The notes beneath the pieces are model-generated. The model did no database searches. It saw only the letters and a program-made list of their open reading frames with translations, and had not been told where the DNA came from. The position numbers and the translations under genes are program-made. A stretch of 64,000 nt of DNA from assembly GCF_039545035.1 (NCBI RefSeq), contig NZ_BAABRO010000001.1, forward strand, positions 558,001 to 622,000. The letters run 5' to 3'. Positions 8,584 to 18,022 of this stretch are shown here, piece after piece; within the stretch, counting starts at the first letter, position 1; every line of letters starts with the position of its first letter. The DNA is from Novipirellula caenicola. Its GTDB lineage: Bacteria > Planctomycetota > Planctomycetia > Pirellulales > Pirellulaceae.

Positions 8584-11559
8584 ATGAGACCATGCAGCCC
8601 ACTGCGACGTATCGCAGCGATCTATTGGAATGTTCTGATTCTGGCCGGCCTCAGCTTCGCCAGCATTTCCGCTGACGATTACAAAGAGGTGACCGTAAAC
8701 CTTTCCGGAAAGGTTTTGACGGTCGACGGTGCTCCGGCTTCCGGCGCCACCGTTCACGCGAGTTTGCCGTTTGGCAACCTCGACAAACGCGTCACAACCA
8801 ATGCGGACGGCATGTTCGATTTACAAATCGATATTAAGCAGATTGCACTTGGCGGCGTCCTTCTGCGTGTCAGTAGTTCCGATGGCAAGCAGCTTTCAAT
8901 CGAGCGTTTGAAGTCCGAAAACGACGAGGTCCAGACCAAGAATCTCATCATCCAGCTTTCGGAAACAAACGTGGGCTCGGTTCGCGTCGTCGATGCCGAA
9001 GGCAAACCGCTCAACGATGCCGCGGTCGCGGTCCAACTGAATTTCCCAAACAACATCACCGGTTTGTCGACCGACGAATCTGGCTCAGTCACATTTCGCT
9101 ATCCAAAATCGGATCGCATCGAAGCGATCGTGGCTTGGAAAGGCAACCACGGGCTGGACTACCGAGTCTATTCGCTGCCACACCATCAACGCTCGGACAC
9201 CTTGGCGCAAGTGCCGGAGTTTCCGGCCCAGAACGGGGAAACTTTGCGACTCGAAGGTGCGAAGCCACTTCGAGTTCGCATCACGGACGACAACGGACAA
9301 CCGATTCCCGCGATCCGAACCTACGTTTGGCTGCTAAAAAAAGACAGCCAAGAGAATCAATTGAACCTCAGTTACTTCTCGGAACCGCTTTCGGAGTCCA
9401 CGGATGAACATGGCGAACTAACTTTTGACTGGATACCGTCCTGGCAAACCACGAAGATTCAAATCTGGCCCTCGTCCGACGAATTCGTTCGCTCGCGTGG
9501 AGTCTATGATCCAGAAACGGGTGACGGTACGTTTGAAATGCAATTGGACCGCTTGGTACCGATTCGTGGAAAGGTCACCGCTGCCGATGGCACTCCCGTA
9601 CCCGAGATTACCGTTTCGGCTCGCGGGGCCGGCTACAGCATGGACGACAGTTCGGGAACCGCTATGACGGACGAACAGGGCAATTACGAGATTCACGTTG
9701 CCCCCGAGCAGATTTATCTGGTCACGGTCCGAGATTCGCGATGGGCCGCAGCGCCGCAAACAGGATTTGCCGTTCCCGCGAACGAACCGGTCATCGGGAA
9801 AGATTTTGTTCTTCGCGAGGCGACGCGAGTGTTTGGAACGCTAACCGATGAAAGCGATGGTAAACCGATCCTGAACCAACGTGTGATCGTTTATCAATAT
9901 GGCAGTGATCTCGATTCGATGGAGGGAGTGACGCTAAAAAACCCCGATCAATCTCGCAAATGGGTCCGTCCAATGACCTTTTACCACGCGATCAGCGACG
10001 AGAACGGTCAGTTCGAGTTTGCACTGGGCGACGGCCACTATGACATCCGTCCGCCAGAACAAGAGAAGGCAGACAAATTTGAAATTGCCGGCCAAACGGA
10101 ACTGGAACTAAACGTCACGACGGTCCTTCGTAAAGAAGTCGAACTGACAGGCAAGGTTGTCGCCGCAGCGGATGGCGAACCGGTCGCATCCGCCGTGCTC
10201 CAAGGCGTCCCCCAAAACTTTCGTGGACGTGACTGGATTGCCAAAAGTGCCGACGACGGAACGTTTCGCGTCAAGCGTTACAAGGAACCAACCTATGTCC
10301 ATGTCGAGAATCCAACTAAGTCACTTGCTGCGGTGGTCATTCTCGATCCCGAGCAAACGACGCTCGAGGTCGCCCTTGAACCGACCGGTTCGGTCACCGG
10401 ACGGTTGCTGAAGGATGACAGCGAACAACCCTGGCCGAATCAGGAGATCAATTACGGCATCAATGTCCCCGCAGTAACAGGTGAGACTTGGAGCACTCGG
10501 TTTGGCGACAGCGTCGTCACCGACGCCGAAGGACGATTTTCTATCGATGGACTGGTGGGTGGATTTGAGTATTCAGTCAATCTTGGCGTCACCAAAGAAG
10601 GGATGTATCACTCGCTACCCCAATGGAAAGTGGACTCGGGTGAATCGCGGAAACTGGGCGACGTGCAAACTCCGCCGCCTCCGAAACCCTACGTTCCTCC
10701 CACGTTAGAAGAGCGAATTGCCAGTGCATTTGCGGTGAAGGGGACGCCGATCGAGCGTTACGAGCGGGCACTGAAATCGATCAAACTCGTCAATCAACAT
10801 CTGCTTGTTGTGTTTGGACACGTCGAAGCCCCGCGTATCCACCAATTGATGCAAATTCGCTACGAGGACAAAGACTTTCGCAAAATACGGGACGATTACT
10901 TGTTCATGGCCATTCCGACTGACCAAGAAAAGCGAGAAGCGGCGACGGCATTAGCGAAAGAACTCGATGAATCGATCGCAGGAAAACGCAGCGAGTTCTT
11001 GCTCGTCATTCTCGATTCCGATGGCCAAAAGGTAGCGACGGTCAACTCGGACGCAGTAAGTGAAAACGACGAATTGTCCAAAGAAAAACTGATTCACGTT
11101 TTGAGCAATCATCTCAGCGAAAGGCACGACGCCCAAGAACTGCTCGATGCGGCATTGGCCAAAGCGAAGACAGAAAACAAACGCGTGATCGTGCAAGAAA
11201 CCGCAACTTGGTGCGGTCCGTGTCATCGGTTGTCGGGTTTCTTGGCGGAAAACCGCGAGTGGGAAGAGGATTACATCCTGGTAAAGATGGATCACCGCTG
11301 GAACGGTGCCTACGAACTGATGAAGGAAATGCGAGATGGCGCCAAGGGAGGCATTCCGTGGTATGCGATCCTCGATGCGTCCGGAAAAATGTTGGTGACA
11401 TCCAACGACACGCAGACGGGCGAAAACATTGGCTTTCCATCAAGCCAACAAGGACAATCCCATTTCGCATCGATGTTAAACCAGACGCGTCAACGGATGA
11501 GCGAAGAGGATATCGCCACGTTCGTCAACAAACTCGCCCCCTCAAACGAGGACGAGTGA
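8584..11559 (+). CDS. Large secreted protein: carboxypeptidase-regulatory-like repeats plus C-terminal thioredoxin domain
   Basis: A 991-residue protein with a signal peptide (positive RPCSPLRRIAAIYW, then VLILAGLSFASISA). Residues about 35-700 are beta-sandwich modules of the carboxypeptidase regulatory/CNA-B type, recognisable by repeated patterns such as LSGKVLTVDGAPASGATV, VRGKVTAADGTPVPEITV-like and LTGKVVAAADGEPVASAV. Residues about 850-970 form a thioredoxin fold with TATWCGPCHRLSGF (redox pair CGPC) and a GIPWYAILDASGKM strand carrying the cis-proline. It probably acts in the periplasm or at the cell surface, with the redox domain presented on a beta-rod. Substrate unknown. The gene converges with the DUF1559 gene. 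Confidence 0.82.
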   Translation: MRPCSPLRRIAAIYWNVLILAGLSFASISADDYKEVTVNLSGKVLTVDGAPASGATVHASLPFGNLDKRVTTNADGMFDLQIDIKQIALGGVLLRVSSSDGKQLSIERLKSENDEVQTKNLIIQLSETNVGSVRVVDAEGKPLNDAAVAVQLNFPNNITGLSTDESGSVTFRYPKSDRIEAIVAWKGNHGLDYRVYSLPHHQRSDTLAQVPEFPAQNGETLRLEGAKPLRVRITDDNGQPIPAIRTYVWLLKKDSQENQLNLSYFSEPLSESTDEHGELTFDWIPSWQTTKIQIWPSSDEFVRSRGVYDPETGDGTFEMQLDRLVPIRGKVTAADGTPVPEITVSARGAGYSMDDSSGTAMTDEQGNYEIHVAPEQIYLVTVRDSRWAAAPQTGFAVPANEPVIGKDFVLREATRVFGTLTDESDGKPILNQRVIVYQYGSDLDSMEGVTLKNPDQSRKWVRPMTFYHAISDENGQFEFALGDGHYDIRPPEQEKADKFEIAGQTELELNVTTVLRKEVELTGKVVAAADGEPVASAVLQGVPQNFRGRDWIAKSADDGTFRVKRYKEPTYVHVENPTKSLAAVVILDPEQTTLEVALEPTGSVTGRLLKDDSEQPWPNQEINYGINVPAVTGETWSTRFGDSVVTDAEGRFSIDGLVGGFEYSVNLGVTKEGMYHSLPQWKVDSGESRKLGDVQTPPPPKPYVPPTLEERIASAFAVKGTPIERYERALKSIKLVNQHLLVVFGHVEAPRIHQLMQIRYEDKDFRKIRDDYLFMAIPTDQEKREAATALAKELDESIAGKRSEFLLVILDSDGQKVATVNSDAVSENDELSKEKLIHVLSNHLSERHDAQELLDAALAKAKTENKRVIVQETATWCGPCHRLSGFLAENREWEEDYILVKMDHRWNGAYELMKEMRDGAKGGIPWYAILDASGKMLVTSNDTQTGENIGFPSSQQGQSHFASMLNQTRQRMSEEDIATFVNKLAPSNEDE

Positions 11560-11650
11560 TCTTCCAAAGCAAATCGACAACGGGTCGAACGTCGTAGCCG
11601 ACGGCACGGGATTGCCGACGGTAGGAGGCGTCAGCCTTGCGGTGTTCCCG

Positions 11651-12454
11651 CTACAAACCGCTGGACACCTGCTCGTTACCGTCTTTGGTCACCAAGGCTG
11701 TTCGCACCGTTTGATCCGCGGAATCGCTCACGAACTTCACCGCACCGTCGGCCATCAACACGTTGGATCCTCCGAGATGACCGCCCTGGTCACGCGCCGA
11801 TCCCGCTGCTAAAAACGCTTGCAGGTCGCTGTCATCGGGGCTCATCCAATTGACGGCGTTGCCGGAATCCGCTTCGAACACCAATACGGTATTGGCCAAT
11901 CCGTCGGTGACTTGCCGGAAGGTGGTCGGAGTAGATCCCGACATAATTCCCTGAGGATGCACCACCGCGAGGTAGTTGGTCATCGTCGGATCGAACGTCG
12001 TCGACGGGCAACTATAGGAGTAGACGACCGTTTGCGAGACGGCCAAATTCTCAGGTGCGTCCCACGGCTTGGAAAAGTCGATCTGTTCATACAGGGCTTG
12101 GTGTTCCATGAACGGCAGGATCAATGCTCGCCAACTGTGCAACCGGCGACCGTTCGCATCAACGGTATAGGCCGGCGGCAGTGTGTTATACGCTGCGTGA
12201 TAATTGTGCAGTGCCAAACCAATCTGTTTCATGTTGTTGGAACACGACATCCGCCGAGCCGCTTCGCGTGCTGATTGCACGGCGGGCAAAAGCAATGCGA
12301 CGAGGATGCCACCACAGAACAACATCACAACGAAGGCTACCGCCAATACGATCCCGACGATCGCCGCCGTCGACATTCCACCGGATTTCGCAGGCGGTTG
12401 ATGGAAGGGTGGCTGGGGTTGCTGCGGCTGCGAATAGGGATTGTCGTTGCTCAT
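11651..12454 (-). CDS. DUF1559 domain protein, variant N-terminus
   Basis: A 267-residue member of the planctomycete-expanded DUF1559 family of pseudopilin-like proteins. The hallmark [20 protein letters not shown] followed by [20 protein letters not shown] is present, as is the C-terminal [16 protein letters not shown] (the H/DG-type motif). Unlike most members it lacks the prepilin-peptidase site GFTLVELLVVIAII. Instead there is a cytoplasmic Pro/Gln-rich leader ([17 protein letters not shown]) and a transmembrane helix at about residues 30-53. It is therefore probably a membrane-anchored protein that is not processed as a pseudopilin. Function of the family is unknown. It lies 79 bases downstream of the epimerase. 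Confidence 0.88.
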   Translation of the reverse strand: MSNDNPYSQPQQPQPPFHQPPAKSGGMSTAAIVGIVLAVAFVVMLFCGGILVALLLPAVQSAREAARRMSCSNNMKQIGLALHNYHAAYNTLPPAYTVDANGRRLHSWRALILPFMEHQALYEQIDFSKPWDAPENLAVSQTVVYSYSCPSTTFDPTMTNYLAVVHPQGIMSGSTPTTFRQVTDGLANTVLVFEADSGNAVNWMSPDDSDLQAFLAAGSARDQGGHLGGSNVLMADGAVKFVSDSADQTVRTALVTKDGNEQVSSGL

Positions 12455-12533
12455 GGTTTGACTTTGCTATACAAGAATGGAGAGTAGTGATCGCCTCATT
12501 TTACGCATCGACGCGTCTTCACGCAGCTAATTT

Positions 12534-13511
12534 TCACGCATTCACGACAAGGCTGCGATAGAAATCGACACTCATTTCCAACCCCTGATCGATCGTGACT
12601 TGGGGTTCAAAACCGAGTCGATTACGTGCGACATTGATATCCGCAAGCGAATCACGGACGTCACCGGCCCGCGGTGGCTCGTGGATTGGATCGATGCCTT
12701 GGCCTAAAATGTCACGCAGCGAGTTCAGCAGCATCAGCAGCGACGTTCGTTCACCGCGGCCGATGTTAAAGGTTCCACCAGGCGCGTCGGACGAGGTTGC
12801 AGCCAACATGTTCGCTCGAGCCACATCGCGAACGTAAACGAAGTCTCGCGATTGTTTGCCATCGCCGTAGATGATCGGTCGATCACCCGAAAGGATCATC
12901 GAAACAAAACGAGGGATCACCGCGCTGTACTCGCTCTTGGGATCTTGCCGTGGACCGAACACGTTGAAGTAGCGGAGCACCACGGTTTCTAATCCAAACC
13001 CACGATAGAACGCTTGGCAATAGGATTCGGCGGCCAATTTTGCGGCCGCGTAGGGTGATAGCGGTGCGACCGGATCGGATTCACGCTTGGAAACAAACGG
13101 TGAATCGCCGTACGCCGCACTGGTGGACGCCAACACCAAACGCTTGACGCCATTGTCGGCAGCACTTTTCAGCAACTCCACCGTGCTGGTGGCGCACCAC
13201 GCGTGGCACAATGCCGGCTCTCGCATGCTGCGTGGCACGCTGGCCATCGCGGCATGATGGAAAATATAGTCGATGTCTTTGGTGGCACTGCGGACACAAT
13301 CGGCGTCGGACGCATCGCCGTTAATGATTTCCACCTCGTCGTCGGACGTGGTGTGATCGAGGTTGTGTTGAAATCCCGTGCTGAAGTTATCTAACACACG
13401 AACCGTCGCTCCGGCACCACGCAGCGCGTCGACGAGGTGCGATCCAATGAACCCAGCACCGCCGGTGACAAGACATCGGGCTCCGCGAAGACGCTCAAAC
13501 TGACTCGACAT
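12534..13511 (-). CDS. NAD-dependent sugar epimerase/dehydratase (UDP-glucose/UDP-GlcNAc 4-epimerase type)
   Basis: A 325-residue extended short-chain dehydrogenase. The nucleotide-binding LVTGGAGFIGSHLVDALRG and the catalytic pair in TSAAYGDS (Ser/Thr) and SPYAAAKLAAE (YxxxK) are intact. FNVFGPRQDPKSEYSAVIPRF and GDGKQSRDFVYVRDVA are typical of WbpP/GalE-like epimerases acting on UDP-hexoses. It probably supplies a sugar for an extracellular polysaccharide or glycan. The ATG at 13511 is preferred over an in-frame TTG ten codons upstream. No glycosyltransferases lie beside it, so the exact substrate cannot be told. Confidence 0.88.
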   Translation of the reverse strand: MSSQFERLRGARCLVTGGAGFIGSHLVDALRGAGATVRVLDNFSTGFQHNLDHTTSDDEVEIINGDASDADCVRSATKDIDYIFHHAAMASVPRSMREPALCHAWCATSTVELLKSAADNGVKRLVLASTSAAYGDSPFVSKRESDPVAPLSPYAAAKLAAESYCQAFYRGFGLETVVLRYFNVFGPRQDPKSEYSAVIPRFVSMILSGDRPIIYGDGKQSRDFVYVRDVARANMLAATSSDAPGGTFNIGRGERTSLLMLLNSLRDILGQGIDPIHEPPRAGDVRDSLADINVARNRLGFEPQVTIDQGLEMSVDFYRSLVVNA

Positions 13512-13641
13512 ATCTTTAAAACTCTCTGAGGTAATATCCAAAGCAAACAGGACGGATTGAGTGTACCACCACCGAGGCGGGTTTTATAGCTGTGACGCAC
13601 ACGGGGCGGCACGGGATCAAAGGAAATTTATGGTGCGGTGA

Positions 13642-14736
13642 CTATTCGGCCAAAAGAGCTTCGATCGTCGTCCGCATTTGCTGCTCGCCCGGCGTGCCCT
13701 GCCAATTCATTTCGCCCTGCCACCAACGGCGAATGAATCCTTCTTTGTCGATCAAATAAACCGTGGGCCACATCGTCGTGTTGTATGATCGCCAATTCGC
13801 CGATTCGGCATCGAGCATGACCGGGTATTCGATCCCTTCGGCCTTGGCGGCGGCACGGACTTTGTCGAATTTTCGCTCCGCCGATGTCTCAGGCGTTTGG
13901 ATGCCGATCACCACCAATCCCTTGTCGGCATAATCGTTGTGCCAAGCGGTGTAGTGCGGCAGATTGCGTTTGCAATTGATGCACTGGAACGCGTAAAAGT
14001 GCACCGCCACCACTTTGCCACGTTGCTGCTGCAGCGTCGTCGCAGTGCCATCAATCCACTGAGCCCCTTCGCTTCGCAATTCGGGCGCCAGCGGGTAGGT
14101 GCGTTTGACACTGGCGAAATCAAACGGCGTGCCCGTCAACACGCCGATCTTGGACCGCTGGGTGTTGGTCAAAATTTTCAGCAAGCTTTCTCGCTCGGCC
14201 GCTTTGAGTTCATTGATCTCTTTATTGACATCGTCTGCCGACGTTTCACCCGCGACGATCGCTTGTTGCAACTCAGCCGATCGCGTGTCGGTGTGAGCAA
14301 ACGTTTCGACGAGCGATTGCATTTGAGGCTCGTCGATCTGCAGCTCGGCTTGCACGTTCTCTCGAAGCACCATTCGTGTGCCAAGTGCTTGAGACACGAG
14401 TTGATCCAGTCGCGATTTTTGAGCTGGCTCGAGAATTGAGTCCAGCCGCACGGTGAGCGTTTGCGATAACTGATCGACAATTGGCCGCTGCTCTTTGGGC
14501 GGCAAATTACGAGAGCGAAACCAGGGCCCATCGACTTCGACCAAGGCGTCGCGCAATGAGCCAAGCTGATTTTCGCTGAGTTTCAGTTCCGCCTGGATCG
14601 CGGAATCGCGAATCATCTGCAACAGCACCGGCGGTACGTTGATGGAATCACGTGTCGTTTCGGCTGCGAGTGGTTTGCTACACGCGACAGCAACACTGAT
14701 GCAGAGGAACGAGAACAGCAGAACGAGTTTTGACAT
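13642..14736 (-). CDS. Secreted thioredoxin-like protein (CINC active site) with helical N-terminal domain
   Basis: A protein of about 364 residues. The start is ATG at 14736, or the adjacent GTG one codon upstream. A signal sequence (MSKLVLLFSFLCISVAVACS) includes a cysteine that might be a weak lipobox. Residues about 30-220 are helical and rich in Gln, Leu and Glu, with repeated LxxxQ patterns. Residues about 225-364 are a TlpA/redoxin-type thioredoxin fold: VVAVHFYAFQCINCKRNLPHY carries the CxxC pair as CINC, and MWPTVYLIDKEGFIRRWW holds the cis-proline strand. It is likely a periplasmic thiol oxidoreductase. The role of the helical half is unknown. Confidence 0.8.
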   Translation of the reverse strand: MSKLVLLFSFLCISVAVACSKPLAAETTRDSINVPPVLLQMIRDSAIQAELKLSENQLGSLRDALVEVDGPWFRSRNLPPKEQRPIVDQLSQTLTVRLDSILEPAQKSRLDQLVSQALGTRMVLRENVQAELQIDEPQMQSLVETFAHTDTRSAELQQAIVAGETSADDVNKEINELKAAERESLLKILTNTQRSKIGVLTGTPFDFASVKRTYPLAPELRSEGAQWIDGTATTLQQQRGKVVAVHFYAFQCINCKRNLPHYTAWHNDYADKGLVVIGIQTPETSAERKFDKVRAAAKAEGIEYPVMLDAESANWRSYNTTMWPTVYLIDKEGFIRRWWQGEMNWQGTPGEQQMRTTIEALLAE

Positions 14737-14875
14737 CACCGCACCGGGATTCGCGAGTACAGAAGAGGATCGTTGAGGTCACTGGGGCGTGACACCATTC
14801 ATTGGAATCGTTTGCTCGCGGCAAATCATCCCCCTCGATTGCCTGCGGAACGAGTACAACCTCGCCGATCTTTAG

Positions 14876-14919
14876 CTCGTAGCTGGCTTCGCCCGAACTC
14901 GTAGCCGTCTTCGCCCAAA
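14876..14919. repeat. Two tandem 22-bp copies
   Basis: CTCGTAGCTGGCTTCGCCCGAA (14876-14897) is followed at once by a copy with three changes (14898-14919). It lies between the thioredoxin-like gene and the 281-residue orphan. Origin and function are not evident. Confidence 0.85.
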
Positions 14920-14975
14920 GGTGATCACGGAGTGACCAACGACATTGCACTTGATCACGACGCGATCAACGACGA

Positions 14976-15821
14976 TCAATTCGGCTGGGTGATCCACTGT
15001 TTCGCACGCTCGGCCGGTCGCTGCGCGGGCGGAGGCAGCGTTGGCTCGAGTTCGCGCCGCGGGCTGCTTGCCAGCGTCGCGTTTTGTCGTGGCGTTGGAA
15101 CCGTGGTTGTGGCGACGGCAGATGCCTGTGATGAAGGCTGCCCCCCGCTGGCTGCCTTGTTTCGCAGCGCATCGATTTGGGCGAACCGCTGGCTGCCCTT
15201 GAATCGATCTTCATCGCTGGCCACCTTCCCCGCGGCCGGTTCGTAGGCGTCATCGACGGGGGTCTGCCGCGGCCACGGTTCGTTGGACACTCCGGCTTGC
15301 ATTGGCTGCATGTTGGCGACGACTTTATCAGCGTCCCGCGATTGCTGTTGGGCCTGCTGTACCGCCGACGCGGTGGCACTGAAGCGATCATTGATGACAT
15401 CCGGCCGCGAAATCGGCACCGCCAAATCTTCGTACGTCAACGGTTTGTACGCCTGATGACGTCGACTCGCCCATGATTCGGTGACACTCGGTTTGTTCCA
15501 CGAAAACGAATCGAACGATTGGGTGTCCATCGCATCGATCGTGGTTGTTTCGAGCACCAAGTCTTCGGTCAGATCGGTCCGCAGACTCGGCGGCACCGGC
15601 GATCCGTAGGACCGAGCGGCCTCCGGTGACAAGCGATTTTGGCCAGCCGCCACGGACGTTTGCGTGTTCAACAACGATCCGGGCATTTGATCGATGGTGT
15701 CGGGAGCGACAATTTCAGGGGCACGTCGAAACGGTAATGCGGCTAACGTGCCGCCCGAGACGATCAAAACGCCAAGAGTAAGGTTTCGCAATGGAATTGC
15801 TCGCAGCTGGATGGAAAGCAA
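14976..15821 (-). CDS. Hypothetical protein with N-terminal membrane anchor
   Basis: A frame of 281 codons that I do not recognise. The N-terminus has a hydrophobic stretch (LTLGVLIVSGGTLAALPF), suggesting a signal anchor. The rest is low-complexity, rich in Ala, Gln, Ser, Pro and Thr, with SAVQQAQQQSRDADKVVANM as the most helical part and a Pro-rich end (LEPTLPPPAQRP). No ATG is available near the N-terminus; the likely start is TTG at 15821, or translation begins elsewhere. Codon use resembles the neighbours. It is probably a real but fast-evolving envelope protein. Confidence 0.55.
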   Translation of the reverse strand: MLSIQLRAIPLRNLTLGVLIVSGGTLAALPFRRAPEIVAPDTIDQMPGSLLNTQTSVAAGQNRLSPEAARSYGSPVPPSLRTDLTEDLVLETTTIDAMDTQSFDSFSWNKPSVTESWASRRHQAYKPLTYEDLAVPISRPDVINDRFSATASAVQQAQQQSRDADKVVANMQPMQAGVSNEPWPRQTPVDDAYEPAAGKVASDEDRFKGSQRFAQIDALRNKAASGGQPSSQASAVATTTVPTPRQNATLASSPRRELEPTLPPPAQRPAERAKQWITQPN

Positions 15822-16148
15822 ACGGAAACCGCTTACGCACCAACGAACAATCCGCTGGTGAAAAGCGACGACCAGCTTCGTCCTTGAAACCTAAAGAGGG
15901 CTGCATCTTGCAAGAATAAGGTATCGGCCAGCAGGACCGGTTTTCTGAAGCCAATTTCGGAAAAACTTCTCAGGATTCTGAAAAAGCCTCGCCGGGAACT
16001 GAATTTGGCCAGCGTCCACCGTTAGCGCAAACCGCTTTCGCTGATACGATTTCGCCTTCAGCCCGATGGGTGCAGCTGTCACCGCGTTGCCGCGATTCGC
16101 ACGTCATTTCCGGGTTAACATCACGTTGTTCACATAGAAATCATTGCC
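15822..16148. other. Divergent intergenic region upstream of ychF
   Basis: This stretch of 327 bases contains no ORF I would support. Promoters for ychF and the divergent orphan should lie here, but I cannot point to a convincing -10/-35 pair or operator. Confidence 0.4.
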
Positions 16149-17240
16149 ATGGAAGCCGGAATTGTTGGTCTGCCGAACGTCGGTAAAAGTACGCTGTTTA
16201 ACGCTTTGACAGCATCAAAAGCGGCCCAAAGCGAAAATTATCCGTTTTGCACCATCGAACCAAACGAAGGCATCGTCAGCGTCCCCGATGTTCGTTTGAC
16301 CCGAATCACCCAGTACATCACCCCTCAAAAGACCATTCCGGCGGTCCTGAAATTGGTGGACATCGCGGGCATCGTCAAAGGAGCCAGCGAGGGGGAAGGG
16401 CTTGGAAACAAATTCCTCAGCCATATCCGTCAAGTCGACGCGATCGTGCAAGTCGTCCGCTGTTTTGACGATCCCGACGTGATCCACGTTTCGGGAACCG
16501 TCGATCCGATTGCTGACATGGATACGATCGAAACCGAATTGATGCTGGCGGACATCCAAACGCTCGAAAATGCGCTCAGCAAAGCGGAACGGACCGCCCG
16601 CAGCGGTGACAAGGAAGCGAAATTGCGAGTCGCGGTGATCCAAAAATGCAACGAACACCTCAGCAAGGACGAACCGCTGCGGACGCTTGAGCTGAACAAT
16701 GTCGAAGCGTCGGCGATCTCGAGCTACGGGTTGATGTCGGCCAAACCGGTTCTGTACGTCGCCAATGTCAGCGAAACCGACCTCGAAGGCAACGATCCGC
16801 TTGTGCAGAAGGTCCGCGAACAAGCCGCCAAGGTTGGCGCGACGGTGGTTTGCGTGTGTGCCAAATTGGAAGCCGAATTGGCTGAACTCGAAGAACCGGA
16901 TCGCAGCGAAATGTTGTCCGAAGTCGGACTCGAAGAGCCCGCGCTGAACCAAATTGCCCGAGCGACCTACAGCACGCTGGGGCTGGAAAGCTACTTCACC
17001 GCCGGCGAAAAAGAAGTCCGTGCGTGGACGATCCCCAAGGGGGCGACTGCTCCCCAAGCCGCGGGCGTGATCCATAGCGATTTTGAACGTGGCTTTATCC
17101 GCTGCGAGGTCTACACGCTGGAAGACCTGGAAACCTATAAAACCGAAAAAGAAATTCGACAAGCCGGTAAACTACGCGTCGAAGGCAAGAGCTATGTGAT
17201 GAAAGATGGCGACATCTGTCACTTCCTGTTCAACGTCTAA
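16149..17240 (+). CDS. ychF: Redox-regulated ATPase YchF (Obg-family)
   Basis: A complete 363-residue P-loop protein of the OLA1/YchF family that binds ATP rather than GTP and associates with ribosomes. G1 is [15 protein letters not shown], the G3 region is [20 protein letters not shown], and the usual NKxD specificity motif is replaced by the family's NxxE form (YVANVSETD). A coiled-coil segment (about 120-200) separates the two halves of the G domain. The C-terminal TGS-like domain is visible in [20 protein letters not shown]. It is preceded by a normal ATG and is 119 bases from the following membrane-protein gene. A clear, full-length housekeeping gene. Confidence 0.97.
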   Translation: MEAGIVGLPNVGKSTLFNALTASKAAQSENYPFCTIEPNEGIVSVPDVRLTRITQYITPQKTIPAVLKLVDIAGIVKGASEGEGLGNKFLSHIRQVDAIVQVVRCFDDPDVIHVSGTVDPIADMDTIETELMLADIQTLENALSKAERTARSGDKEAKLRVAVIQKCNEHLSKDEPLRTLELNNVEASAISSYGLMSAKPVLYVANVSETDLEGNDPLVQKVREQAAKVGATVVCVCAKLEAELAELEEPDRSEMLSEVGLEEPALNQIARATYSTLGLESYFTAGEKEVRAWTIPKGATAPQAAGVIHSDFERGFIRCEVYTLEDLETYKTEKEIRQAGKLRVEGKSYVMKDGDICHFLFNV

Positions 17241-17359
17241 CTGCGTTGATCGGCTACGATAGGAAACCGGTCAGCCCCCAAACCTGATCTGACGTTTCTC
17301 GTATCGACCGCCGATTCGCCTCACACTGACTGCATCGTCCCCCTCCTACTGAGCCCTTC

Positions 17360-17950
17360 ATGAACAAAATGTTGATCCCAATCCTATTTGCCCTCGGCAC
17401 TGCTATTTTCTGGGGCTGCTACGGCCCTACGATCGGGAACGCTCAAGCTCCGAAGGTGAACGGAGCTCCGATGTGGTCTCCCTTCAAACCGTACGTCTTC
17501 ATCGGGATCGCTTATTTGGTGATCGCAATTTGCGGCGGTTTGCTGATGATGAAAGTTAAAGGCGACACGTTCAGTTATTCGGGCGTCTATTTCCCGACGA
17601 TGAAGTGGGGATTCTTGGCAGGCACGCTGGGTGCCTTTGGCGCGGTCTGCTTGACCACTGCGATGATGACCAGCCGAGGAAACGCATTGTTAGTGATGCC
17701 GATCGTGTTCGGAGGTGCGGTGACCGTATCGGCGATCGTTTCGATTTTGAAATTGCACGGTGACGTCACCGTCAATCCGCTGTTGTGGGTCGGGATGGTG
17801 TTGACGGTTGTGGGCGTGGTGATCGTGGCGATGAACACGCCGCATGGTCACGCGGCCGCTCCGAAACCCGCCGCCGTGGAGGCTCCGGTCGCTGAGGAAA
17901 CCGCCGTGACGAACGAGGCGGTCGAAACGCCCAACGAAGCGTCCAGCTAA
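17360..17950 (+). CDS. Small multi-pass membrane protein, DMT/EamA-like
   Basis: A 196-residue protein with about five hydrophobic helices (ILFALGTAIFWGCYGP; YVFIGIAYLVIAICGGLLMM; WGFLAGTLGAFGAVCLTTAMM; LLVMPIVFGGAVTVSAIVSIL; WVGMVLTVVGVVIVAMN). It ends in an Ala/Glu/Val-rich cytoplasmic tail of about 40 residues. The spacing and Gly/Ala pattern recall one half of a drug/metabolite transporter (EamA), so it might function as a dimer. Substrate unknown. The following orphan and rdgB are close by on the same strand, so a small operon is plausible. Confidence 0.65.
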   Translation: MNKMLIPILFALGTAIFWGCYGPTIGNAQAPKVNGAPMWSPFKPYVFIGIAYLVIAICGGLLMMKVKGDTFSYSGVYFPTMKWGFLAGTLGAFGAVCLTTAMMTSRGNALLVMPIVFGGAVTVSAIVSILKLHGDVTVNPLLWVGMVLTVVGVVIVAMNTPHGHAAAPKPAAVEAPVAEETAVTNEAVETPNEASS

Positions 17951-18022
17951 GTGCAGCCAACGGGGCGACCTCTGTCGCATTCATTTCAACACCCCGCGTC
18001 TTTTCACGGTGACGAAACGGTT

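Noticed and set aside
16215-17162. 315-codon frame antisense to ychF
   Set aside because: Phe/Asp-rich mirror of ychF, typical of shadow frames in this codon usage.
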